Shown in pieces: positions 23,449 through 30,784 of a stretch of DNA of 64,000 nt. Below the pieces are notes generated by a model. The model saw only the letters and a list, made by a program, of their open reading frames with translations, did no database searches and was not told the DNA's origin. A program made the position numbers and the translations under genes. This stretch comes from an uncultured Lachnospiraceae bacterium (lineage in GTDB: Bacteria; Bacillota; Clostridia; Lachnospirales; Lachnospiraceae): the NCBI GenBank assembly GCA_946414885.1, contig CAMKQH010000013.1, forward strand, positions 1 to 64,000, written 5' to 3'. How positions within the stretch are numbered: position 1 is the first letter of the stretch; each line of letters opens with the position of its first letter.

Positions 23449-25432
23449 AGTTAACGTTTCTCAAAAATCTGGAAGGTATCTCCGGGCGGTCTTTCGTTCC
23501 AGATACGTACGTGAGTTCCAATTCTTTCTTTGCCCGTGTCATGGCAACGTAAAATAGCCTTCTTTCCTCTTCCATCACGGCGGTTTCCTGCAGATTTCCA
23601 TGTGGAAAGACCCTCTCGTTACAGTGTGGTATGAGTACCTTATCGAATTCCAGTCCCTTTGACGCATGCACCGTCATCAAAACGATCCTACCGCTTTTTT
23701 TCTCAATGCATGGATCCTTTTCCGCGTTATCTGTCCCCCACTCACTTAGCCATTGTCTTACGTCGGCATGCTTTATCGCCTCTTTCGTGAGCCATTCCAG
23801 TATTTCCATGTTTTCCGCCCATCGATCACCATAACCATCACGGGCTTCCGTCAGCCACCAGTCGTAACCGATCACGCGTCGCAGATAATTCATAAGCGGA
23901 AAAGCGGAATACTTTCCAGCATTCTGGAGCTGCTTTTTTAGGATTCTCAGTTTTTCTGCCACGTCTCCCCTTTGAATCTCTAATTGTTCGCTAAGCTCCT
24001 CCAGTAACGCCATGCCTCCTTGCGTCCCTTTCCTCATTCTGCAAGTGCTCAACATTTCCCTGGAAACGTATCTGGAGGGCTTGTTTATGATCCTGATCAG
24101 GTCTTCCGCCGTCCCTTCTCCAACGGCAAGCTTTAAATATGCGAATACGTCAAGCGCAATCTCATGAAAATATGGATTATCCGTCTTCTCCCTCATTTCA
24201 TGCGGAATACCTGCCTGTCTCAGTTGAAGGGCTGCCCGTCCCATAAGCCTGTTTGTCCGGAAAAGAATGGCTAACTTTTCCTGCATGGTTTCAATGACTC
24301 GGTCCTCTTCGTCATGATTCTTCAAAAACTCAATACAGGCCTCCCTGATTCCTTGTAATTCTTCCTCCCTTGACCGATACCCGCGTACGTTAATTGCTTT
24401 CCCATTGGTCGTTTTGCCCTTGCTTTTTTCCGTTTCCAACTCCTGGCTGGAGATCAGTTTCTTTACAAAACGATTTTTGTTCTCGCTGATCATTTTTACG
24501 GATGCTTTTACGATTTCGGGTCTGCTTCGGTAGTTGACGCCTAGGGTGATCTGCCTTGCATCGTATTCCTTTTCAAATTTTTTCATGCAATCTGGATCAG
24601 CTCCCCGGAATCCATAGATGGACTGGTCATCATCCCCTACGGCGAAAACCGCTTTCGGAGGCGGTGCCAATAGCTTTATCACCTCATATTGCGCAGGATT
24701 TACGTCCTGAAACTCATCGATCAGAACATATTCAAAGCGGTTTTGCCAATAATGCCTGATCTCCACGCCTTCATGCAAGAGCCTCTTGGTATCCGTAAGA
24801 AGATCATCATAATCATATTTTCCTATCTTTATTCGCTCCCGTTCATATCCTGAAAAAATACCTTCAAAGTTTTCCTGTAATTCCAAAGGCAATCGCATTG
24901 TTGCCTCTTTTCTTTTCCCGGAATTTTTATAAAAACTGATCGAACTGACAGCCTGTAAGGCATAGTTATTTAACCAAACGTCGGAGCAATTTGGCAATAA
25001 TTTCCTAATGACTGGCAGTAAAAGCTTTCGCTTATCAACTTCCGTAAGCATTTGTCTTTCTTGAAAATTTGTGGATTGTTTTAAGACTTGATAAAAGATG
25101 GAATGAAAAGTTCCGAAATTGACGGTTTGTGAAGTTTGTGAAACGCCAGATTGTTTCACGGTTTGTGAAACATTTGATTGTTTCACGCTTGAGAAGTTTA
25201 GATATCGTTCTTTCATGGAGGCGGCAGCCTCACGCGTAAAGGTTAAAACCAAAATCTTTTCAGGAGATATGCCTTGGATTTCCGTGAGGTACCGGATTCT
25301 TTGGGTGATGACGTAGGTTTTTCCGGATCCAGGTCCCGCCAGAACCAGCACGGGATCCTTCCCTAAGTAAGTGATCGCTTCAAGCTGGGCCGGATTGGCA
25401 TCCGTAATGCCCAGCTTACTAGCGATATTCAT
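23447..25432 (-). CDS. UvrD/PcrA-like superfamily 1 DNA helicase
   Basis: About 661 residues with all SF1A motifs in order: NPAQLEAI (Q motif), GPGSGKT (Walker A), LTFTREAAASMKER (Ia), FGTFHS, LIDEFQDVNPAQYE (Walker B), VGDDDQSIYGFRGAD (III), LGVNYRS (IV), TVHASKGLEFDKVL (V) and EEERRLFYVAMTRAKKEL (VI). It would unwind DNA 3'-5' using ATP in repair or replication restart. I chose the ATG at 25432, just after the gltX stop, with an AAGAG site; the frame runs to 25462. It contains an unusual in-frame insertion of two 9-residue repeats (VKQSNVSQT, VKQSGVSQT) between motif Ia and FGTFHS; see the separate repeat entry. Shorter than PcrA (about 740) and lacking its C-terminal tail. Confidence 0.92.
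   Translation of the reverse strand: MNIASKLGITDANPAQLEAITYLGKDPVLVLAGPGSGKTYVITQRIRYLTEIQGISPEKILVLTFTREAAASMKERYLNFSSVKQSNVSQTVKQSGVSQTSQTVNFGTFHSIFYQVLKQSTNFQERQMLTEVDKRKLLLPVIRKLLPNCSDVWLNNYALQAVSSISFYKNSGKRKEATMRLPLELQENFEGIFSGYERERIKIGKYDYDDLLTDTKRLLHEGVEIRHYWQNRFEYVLIDEFQDVNPAQYEVIKLLAPPPKAVFAVGDDDQSIYGFRGADPDCMKKFEKEYDARQITLGVNYRSRPEIVKASVKMISENKNRFVKKLISSQELETEKSKGKTTNGKAINVRGYRSREEELQGIREACIEFLKNHDEEDRVIETMQEKLAILFRTNRLMGRAALQLRQAGIPHEMREKTDNPYFHEIALDVFAYLKLAVGEGTAEDLIRIINKPSRYVSREMLSTCRMRKGTQGGMALLEELSEQLEIQRGDVAEKLRILKKQLQNAGKYSAFPLMNYLRRVIGYDWWLTEARDGYGDRWAENMEILEWLTKEAIKHADVRQWLSEWGTDNAEKDPCIEKKSGRIVLMTVHASKGLEFDKVLIPHCNERVFPHGNLQETAVMEEERRLFYVAMTRAKKELELTYVSGTKDRPEIPSRFLRNVN
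25138..25186 (-). repeat. Two tandem 27-bp in-frame repeats, each holding a 22-bp palindrome
   Basis: GTGAAAC-N8-GTTTCAC occurs at 25138-25159 and 25165-25186 with a 27-bp period. The 9-residue translations differ at one position (N or G). A partial third copy follows in the coding direction (SQTV). Both copies are perfect 7-bp inverted repeats, so the mRNA can form two adjacent hairpins inside the helicase reading frame. Confidence 0.85.
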
Positions 25433-25439
25433 GGTCTCT

Positions 25440-26894
25440 TTAGGCATTCTCAAGGAGTTCAATGCCCTTTCTGATTCTCTTTAAGGTCTCATCCTTCCCA
25501 ATAATCTCCATGATCTCCGTAGCACCTGCCGGCGTCATCTGCTTACCGGACACGGCCGTACGGATGGGCCACATAACGTAACCGTTCTTTACGCCCTTCT
25601 CCTCAACGTACTTACACAAGGTGGCATACAGCCCGTCATTACTGTAGTCCTCCTGCGCCTCCAGAATGGGAAGCATATCCTTTAACACTTGAAGAGAAGT
25701 CTCCGAATTCGTCTTCATCTTCTTATGCGTATACATCTCAGGATCATACTCCGGCAGCTCCTCAAAGAAATCTACAAGTGCAGGAATGTCAGGGAATACC
25801 TCGATCCTTGTCTTTACCATGTTGGCAATCTTCTTAAGATCAAAGTCCTTTGTCAAGGCCTGCTTGAGATAAGGCTCTGCCATCTCATAGAATTTATCAA
25901 AGTCCATGGCTTTGATATACTCACCATTCATCCAGCGAAGTTTTACAATGTCGAATACTGCCGGACTCTTGCTGATCCTGTGATAATCAAACTCCTTGAT
26001 CAGCTCCTCCAGAGAGAAGATCTCGCGGTTGTCCTCAGGGCTCCATCCAAGCAGTGCAATGTAATTGACAATTGCCTCGGAAACAAATCCCTGATCGATC
26101 AGATCCTCAAAGGAAGAATGTCCGGATCTCTTGGAGAGCTTCTTATGGTTCTCATCCGTGATCAGTGGAAGGTGAATGTAAACGGGACTCTCCCAGCCAA
26201 AAGCATCATAAAGTCTCTGATACTTCGGAGACGAGGAAATATACTCGTTTCCTCTCACCACGTGAGTGATATTCATGGTATGATCGTCCACCACGTTTGC
26301 AAAGTTATAAGTCGGGAACCCGTCCGATTTGATCAGGATCATGTCATCCAGCTCTGCATTATCCACGGTGATCTCGCCGTAAAGCTCGTCCACAAAAGTC
26401 GTCGTTCCCTCATTCGGAATGTTCTGGCGAATGACAAAGGGCTTGCCGGCCGCAAGATTTGCCTCAACCTCCTCCTTCGAAAGTCCCAGGCAATGCTTGT
26501 CGTACATACAGATTTCCTTGCCCTCAACAACCTCAGTCTTCAGGGATGCAAGGCGCTCCTTGTCACAGAAACAGTAGTATGCCTCGCCTTTCGCCACAAG
26601 CTCTTTGGCGTATTTCATATATATGCCGGTCTTTACGCGCTCACTCTGCACGTAAGGGCCATAGCCTCCGTCCTTATCAGGGCCCTCGTCATGTACCAGA
26701 CCCGTTTTCTCCAGCGTGCGGTTAATGATCTCGATGGCACCGTCTACAAATCTCTCCTGATCGGTATCCTCGATTCTCAGCATAAAATCGCCGCCCGCAT
26801 GCTTTGCGGTCAAAAACTCATACAGCGCCGTTCTTAAATTGCCCACGTGCATCTTTCCCGTAGGGCTTGGCGCATATCTTGTCCTAATCTTCAT
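25440..26894 (-). CDS. gltX: Glutamyl-tRNA synthetase
   Basis: Charges tRNA-Glu (and perhaps tRNA-Gln, which would need GatCAB) with glutamate. A class I synthetase with the HIGH-type motif [17 protein letters not shown] near the N-terminus and the KMSKS-type motif [15 protein letters not shown], plus the C-terminal helical anticodon-binding domain. About 484 residues, the usual size. The frame continues to a GTG at 26903, but that GTG overlaps the ribosome site; the ATG at 26894 has GAGGAG 8 nt upstream and is the start. The helicase start lies 8 bp after the stop. Confidence 0.96.
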   Translation of the reverse strand: MKIRTRYAPSPTGKMHVGNLRTALYEFLTAKHAGGDFMLRIEDTDQERFVDGAIEIINRTLEKTGLVHDEGPDKDGGYGPYVQSERVKTGIYMKYAKELVAKGEAYYCFCDKERLASLKTEVVEGKEICMYDKHCLGLSKEEVEANLAAGKPFVIRQNIPNEGTTTFVDELYGEITVDNAELDDMILIKSDGFPTYNFANVVDDHTMNITHVVRGNEYISSSPKYQRLYDAFGWESPVYIHLPLITDENHKKLSKRSGHSSFEDLIDQGFVSEAIVNYIALLGWSPEDNREIFSLEELIKEFDYHRISKSPAVFDIVKLRWMNGEYIKAMDFDKFYEMAEPYLKQALTKDFDLKKIANMVKTRIEVFPDIPALVDFFEELPEYDPEMYTHKKMKTNSETSLQVLKDMLPILEAQEDYSNDGLYATLCKYVEEKGVKNGYVMWPIRTAVSGKQMTPAGATEIMEIIGKDETLKRIRKGIELLENA

Positions 26895-26954
26895 TTCAGT
26901 CACTCCTCTTTTCTATCATAAAATCCTTTGTTAATAAGGATTTCACATTGTATC

Positions 26955-28472
26955 TTATAATACGGTACTTTGTCCGACGCCTTCTTCCGGAACCGTTCTT
27001 GACGCAGTTTGCTTGAACTTCGCCACTTCCTTCGCCGCCTGGGGGATTGCAATGTTTGTACCTGCACCGGCAATGCAACCGCCGGGGCACGCCATGCCTT
27101 CAATCAGACAACCTTTCATCCGGCCAGCTTTTGCAAGAGCAAGCACCTTTCGGCAGTCTGCAAGGCCTTCCGCGTGTTCGACCTTCACTTCCGTGCCGGG
27201 ATAATATTCCCTGACGCACTTTTCTATGGCATCCGCAACGCCGCCTGCCACTCCGTAGCCTCTTCCGGCCGCCGTCGCATCACGCATCTCGTCCATGGCC
27301 TTGATCTCGTTTATCAAAATGCCTTTGGCTTCGAACATTCCCGTCAATTCCTCGAACGTAATGACAAAGTCCACGTCGGAACGCACGGTCCTTCTGCTGG
27401 CTTCCAGCTTTTTGGAAGCGCAAGGTCCAATAAAGACCACGGAAGCATTCGGGCGCTCTTTCTTAATGACTCTCGCCGTTGCCACCATGGGAGTAAGTTC
27501 ATTGCTGATCTTGTCGATCGTTTCAGGGAAAAAGTGCTTTGCCATAACGGACCAAGAAGGGCAACAGCTGGTCAAGGCAAATTCCTGATTGCCGGTTGCC
27601 ACTTCATTTACGTAATGCTCTGCTTCGGCCATGCATCCCATGTCTGCACCAATCGCCGTCTCATAAACTTCAGCAAATCCCAGTTCCTTTAACGCCGTCT
27701 TGAAAACGTCAGGCGTCACTTTCGGTCCGAATTGTCCAACAAATGCCGGCGCCACCTGGGCAACGATCTCCCTGCCGCTTTGCATGGCACGGATCAACTG
27801 GAAAATCTGGGATTTGTCGGCAATTGCGCCAAACGGACAACTCACCATGCACATGCCGCAGGAAACGCATATGTCATTATCGATTGCGGCACGACCATAG
27901 CTGTCAGAGCCGATGGCATTTACGCCGCAAGCTGCCTTGCAAGGACGTTCCTTGTGGCAAATGGCATCATAGGGGCAAACCGCCTTACATTTACCGCACT
28001 TGATACATTTCTCCTGGTCGATCACCGATTTTCCATTCACAAACGTAATGGCATCCTTCGGGCAAACCTCCTGGCAGGGATGTGCAACGCAGCCCATGCA
28101 GGAACTCGTCACTTCATATTTGTTCTCCGGGCATGCATTGCAAGCGGAGGGGATCACTTGCATCAGCGGCGGTTCATAATACTTTTCGTCGATGTTGCTC
28201 TCTTCTAACCCCTCCGTAAGATGCCCGGGATGTTCTCGGTTTTCAGGTCTAAGGCTCATGCCCATGGCAAGGCGTATTCTTTCCCGGATGATCGCGCGAT
28301 CGCGATAAACGCTCTCCCAATACTTTGGTTCTTCATAATCAACGATTTTATAGGGAAGCGCCTCCATGTCATCCTTCAAATTTTGAGAATGCCATGCGAG
28401 ATTTGCGACCTCCCGGAACACCCTGCGGCGCCTTTGACGAACGGGGGTATCTATGCCACGCATGTCGCTCAT
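26955..28472 (-). CDS. [FeFe] hydrogenase, monomeric group B-like, with N-terminal iron-sulfur domains
   Basis: A 505-residue protein. Residues about 110-135 hold a Cys-rich cluster (CNACPENK, SSCMGCVAHPC), followed by two ferredoxin-like sites CIKCGKCKAVCP and CVSCGMCMVSCP for [4Fe-4S] clusters. The H-cluster domain (about 235-490) has the L1 motif TSCCPSW, the L2 motif GPCASKKLEA and the L3 motif EGMACPGGCIAGAG. These cysteines are those that bind the [4Fe-4S]-[2Fe] active site, so it should evolve, take up or sense hydrogen. No NuoF/G-like partners and no HydEFG maturases are in the window, which suits a monomeric ferredoxin-linked enzyme. The group assignment is by motif look only. Confidence 0.88.
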   Translation of the reverse strand: MSDMRGIDTPVRQRRRRVFREVANLAWHSQNLKDDMEALPYKIVDYEEPKYWESVYRDRAIIRERIRLAMGMSLRPENREHPGHLTEGLEESNIDEKYYEPPLMQVIPSACNACPENKYEVTSSCMGCVAHPCQEVCPKDAITFVNGKSVIDQEKCIKCGKCKAVCPYDAICHKERPCKAACGVNAIGSDSYGRAAIDNDICVSCGMCMVSCPFGAIADKSQIFQLIRAMQSGREIVAQVAPAFVGQFGPKVTPDVFKTALKELGFAEVYETAIGADMGCMAEAEHYVNEVATGNQEFALTSCCPSWSVMAKHFFPETIDKISNELTPMVATARVIKKERPNASVVFIGPCASKKLEASRRTVRSDVDFVITFEELTGMFEAKGILINEIKAMDEMRDATAAGRGYGVAGGVADAIEKCVREYYPGTEVKVEHAEGLADCRKVLALAKAGRMKGCLIEGMACPGGCIAGAGTNIAIPQAAKEVAKFKQTASRTVPEEGVGQSTVL

Positions 28473-28487
28473 TTACTATTCCTCGGA

Positions 28488-28967
28488 TCAATCAAATGAT
28501 ATTAATTCCATACCGTCGTCCGAACCATCCGGCATCAATGTCGTACTGCTTCCGCCATTTAGATTTCCGGAAGGAGACGTGGTCGGAGCTGCCGTAGGTG
28601 CAACAACGACGACTGGCTCTGCCGTCGGTTTTGCAGTCGGCTTCGGCGTAGGTGCCACAGTCGGCTCCACAGTAGGTACCGGCGTAGGTTCCACGGTGGG
28701 TTTCGTAGTCGGTGCTTCCGTAGGTTCCGGCGTAGGTTCGGGAGTCGGTGCTTCCGTAGGTTCCGGCGTGGGTTCAGGCGTGATTTCCGCCACTGGTCTT
28801 TCCGTAGGATCCGGAGGCGTAAGCGTGCCCCAAGGCGTCGGTGCAGGCGTCTCCGTAACAACGACCTCCTCCGAAGAGCCGTCCGTCTCTCCCTTTTCGT
28901 CACATGCAGACAATGATGCTACCATCACTGCCGTCAACAGCATTGCAACCAGTTTCTTTTTCATCAT
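28488..28967 (-). CDS. Pro/Thr-rich lipoprotein
   Basis: The 159-residue protein starts with a lipoprotein signal peptide (MMKKKLVAMLLTAVMV) and the lipobox SLSAC, so Cys22 or so would be lipidated. Nearly all of the rest is a low-complexity spacer of the type TPEPTPEPTEAP and KPTVEPTPVPTVEPT, with a short Gly/Ser-rich C-terminus and no folded domain. Such Pro/Thr segments usually link a lipid anchor to a domain across the cell wall. Here the domain is lacking, so the role may be as a spacer, a glycosylation target or a remnant. A strong purine-rich ribosome site (GGAGAGGGG) precedes the ATG. Confidence 0.8.
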   Translation of the reverse strand: MMKKKLVAMLLTAVMVASLSACDEKGETDGSSEEVVVTETPAPTPWGTLTPPDPTERPVAEITPEPTPEPTEAPTPEPTPEPTEAPTTKPTVEPTPVPTVEPTVAPTPKPTAKPTAEPVVVVAPTAAPTTSPSGNLNGGSSTTLMPDGSDDGMELISFD

Positions 28968-29006
28968 CGTTCCCCTCTCCTTTTTTTAAAACAATCCATT
29001 TATTTG

Positions 29007-29555
29007 TTACGTCAAAATCACCTGATACGGTCTTACGTCCCATTCATTTGACGGGATTTTCTCCGTCATCTGACAACTATGTCCAATGGCAATGCTGCGC
29101 GTCCAAAGCTTTTCTTTGTCAGAAAGGAATCTGTCATAAAACCCCTTTCCATACCCCATCCTGTTCCGATAGGGATCAAAGCCCACGCCCGGCATTAATA
29201 AAAGCGTCTTTTCAGCCTTTTCTGCATCATACGCGTAAACTTCCGTGGTGACCTCCGGCTCAGGAATGCCCCGATAGCCTTCCTTTAATTCCTCCAGGGA
29301 CCGGATCCTGTAGAATTCCATTTCTTCCTTTACTGTTTCTCCACGGGAAACCTTTACAATCTTTGGCACGTATAATTCTTTTCCTTTTGCAAGCGTTTCC
29401 CTAAGAATCTCCCAAGTAGAAATTTCGCTTCCATAGCTTACAAATGCAAGTATTGTTTCTGACAGATAATACCACTGATGCCCCAGGATCCGTTCCGTGA
29501 TCAGAACTTCTGCACGCTTCCTCGCTTCAGGCGACAGTGCATCCCGGATTGCCAA
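29007..29555 (-). CDS. 5-formyltetrahydrofolate cyclo-ligase; N-terminus encoded across a frameshift site
   Basis: Converts 5-formyl-THF to 5,10-methenyl-THF with ATP. Seen are AIRDALSPEARKR (first helix), FVSYGSEISTW, LYVPKI, the substrate loop GIPEPEV, LLMPGVGFDPYRNRMGYGKGFYDRFL and the C-terminal IPSNEWDVRP. The minimal frame starts at TTG (29555), with AGGAAGG 5 nt upstream. But the family's conserved basic start (KKKLRKELL) is encoded directly upstream in the same frame, across an A10 run, with no start codon before it. The protein may therefore be made as a fusion with the upstream DUF896 product through -1 frameshifting or slippage. About 182 residues without, about 274 with, that fusion. 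Confidence 0.85.
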   Translation of the reverse strand: MAIRDALSPEARKRAEVLITERILGHQWYYLSETILAFVSYGSEISTWEILRETLAKGKELYVPKIVKVSRGETVKEEMEFYRIRSLEELKEGYRGIPEPEVTTEVYAYDAEKAEKTLLLMPGVGFDPYRNRMGYGKGFYDRFLSDKEKLWTRSIAIGHSCQMTEKIPSNEWDVRPYQVILT

Positions 29556-29566
29556 CAGTTCCTTCC

Positions 29567-29593
29567 TCAGTTTTTTTTTTGCTTTTGTTCCTC
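29567..29593 (-). promoter_or_regulatory. Putative -1 frameshift / slippage signal (A_AAA_AAC in an A10 run)
   Basis: The DUF896 frame reads CAA AAA AAA AAC TGA. The heptamer A_AAA_AAC (29576-29570) has the classical -1 slippery form, the stop TGA (29569-29567) follows at once, and a GAGGA Shine-Dalgarno-like element (29589-29593) lies 12 nt upstream, as in the bacterial dnaX signal. A -1 shift reads KKKLRKELLAIRD, the normal start of 5-formyl-THF cyclo-ligase. RNA polymerase slippage on ten A could have the same effect. Confidence 0.55.
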
Positions 29594-29830
29594 TTCTTCC
29601 AGGCGCTTTTCTCCTTCCACCCTTCTGCGACGATCGCTAACCTTTTCCCTACTCCCGTCCTCATATTGAATGGTCATGCTGTCCAACTGGCTTCTCAAAT
29701 TTCCGCGGATGCTTTCCACGTACTCCCTTCGTAGCTTTGCCTGTTCTTCTTTTTCTTCTGCCGTAAGGCCTTCCGCTTGAGATTTATGATACAATTCATT
29801 AATGCGGCGGATCTTTTCATCCATATTCAT
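29567..29830 (-). CDS. DUF896 (YnzC-like) protein with charged C-terminal extension
   Basis: The first about 65 residues follow DUF896: MDEKIRRINELYHKSQAEG, LTAEEKEEQAKLRREYVESIRGNLR and SQLDSMTIQYEDGS. The family is a small helical protein, in Bacillus YnzC linked to the SOS operon; its function is unknown. After it come about 25 residues that are strongly charged (REKVSDRRRRVEGEKRLEEEE), an addition not usual for the family, ending QKQKKN at the A10 run. I chose the ATG at 29830 (GGGAG 12 nt upstream); an ATG at 29848, 2 bp after proB, has no ribosome site. The charged stretch could be the linker of a fusion to the cyclo-ligase. Confidence 0.8.
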   Translation of the reverse strand: MNMDEKIRRINELYHKSQAEGLTAEEKEEQAKLRREYVESIRGNLRSQLDSMTIQYEDGSREKVSDRRRRVEGEKRLEEEEQKQKKN

Positions 29831-29850
29831 GGTAATACATTCTCCCATTT

Positions 29851-30720
29851 CTAATTCTTGTGAAGATTCTCCACAAATCCGGGAAGATCAAAGCTTTCAT
29901 CCGGATTGGCAACAAACAGGGTGCCTACGGATTTTCCGTTCATGATGCGGTGCAGTACGCCAATGTCTTCGCTGTTTGCAATGATCATGTCTGCTCCGGA
30001 AGAAGTTGCGATCTTTGCTGCGATCAGCTTGGTGCTCATGCCCCCCGTGCCTACGCCGCTTCCCGTTGATGCCTTTCCCATTTCCATCAGTTCCGGCGTC
30101 AGCGTTTCCACGACGTCGATGAACTTCGCGTCAGGATTTTTATGGGGATCATCCGTGTAAAGGCCATCTATGTCGGAAAGCAGAATCAACAGATCAGCTT
30201 CCACAAGAGCCGCAACAATTGCAGAAAGCGTGTCATTGTCGCCGATCTCAATTTCATAGGTTGCAACGGTATCATTCTCGTTTACTACCGGAATGACTCC
30301 CATCTTTAACAGCTGCGAAAAAGTGTTATGAGCATTATACCTGTTTAGGTTATCTACAATTGTATTTTTGGTCATTAGAATCTGTGCGGCAACCTGATTG
30401 TATTCCGCAAAGAGTCTGGAATACGTCATCATCAGCCTTGCCTGGCCGATTGCGGAGCATGCCTGCTTTACAGCCATGGCTTCCGCCTGTACGTCACTCT
30501 TGATCTCCGTGATGCCAACGGCCTTTTTCCCGGCGGCGATGGCACCGCTTGTCACAAGGATCACGTCCTTCCCTTGATTACGAATGTCGCTTAACTCGCG
30601 AACCAGCTTCTCAAGCCTTATGTAATCCATGTCTCCCGTTTCCTTGTGCTGAAGGGAAGAAGAACCGATCTTTATGACGATTCTCTTTTTATCTTTCATC
30701 AAATCTCTTAAGTTACTCAC
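29851..30720 (-). CDS. proB: Glutamate 5-kinase (catalytic domain only)
   Basis: Phosphorylates glutamate, the first step of proline synthesis. The amino-acid kinase fold shows KRIVIKIGSSSLQHK, VILVTSGAIAAGKKAVG, the glutamate-binding VVNENDTVAT, IGDNDTLSAIVA, LLSDIDGLYTDDPHKNPDA and GTGGMSTKLIAAKIAT. At 289 residues it lacks the C-terminal PUA domain of the longer E. coli-type enzymes. It starts at GTG (GGAG 7 nt upstream); an ATG seven codons later is an alternative. The usual partner proA is not next to it. It has its own promoter. Confidence 0.93.
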   Translation of the reverse strand: MSNLRDLMKDKKRIVIKIGSSSLQHKETGDMDYIRLEKLVRELSDIRNQGKDVILVTSGAIAAGKKAVGITEIKSDVQAEAMAVKQACSAIGQARLMMTYSRLFAEYNQVAAQILMTKNTIVDNLNRYNAHNTFSQLLKMGVIPVVNENDTVATYEIEIGDNDTLSAIVAALVEADLLILLSDIDGLYTDDPHKNPDAKFIDVVETLTPELMEMGKASTGSGVGTGGMSTKLIAAKIATSSGADMIIANSEDIGVLHRIMNGKSVGTLFVANPDESFDLPGFVENLHKN

Positions 30721-30755
30721 CGTCTTGCTCCATGTTTCGTTTGATATACCTATCT

Positions 30756-30784
30756 ATTTTACTTCTTTTTCACGAATTCGTCAA
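30756..30784 (-). promoter_or_regulatory. Sigma-A promoter of proB
   Basis: Minus strand: TTGACG (30779-30784), 17-bp spacer, TAAAAT (30756-30761). It overlaps the last codons of the upstream flavoprotein gene and is 36 bp from the proB start. Confidence 0.7.

Noticed and set aside
25689..26837. 382-codon open frame on the plus strand
   Set aside because: Fully antisense to gltX; an artefact of codon use in the synthetase gene.
26921..26943. Terminator between the hydrogenase and gltX genes
   Set aside because: An 8-bp stem AAATCCTT/AAGGATTT exists, but it is AT-rich and lacks a proper T run, so I do not call it.
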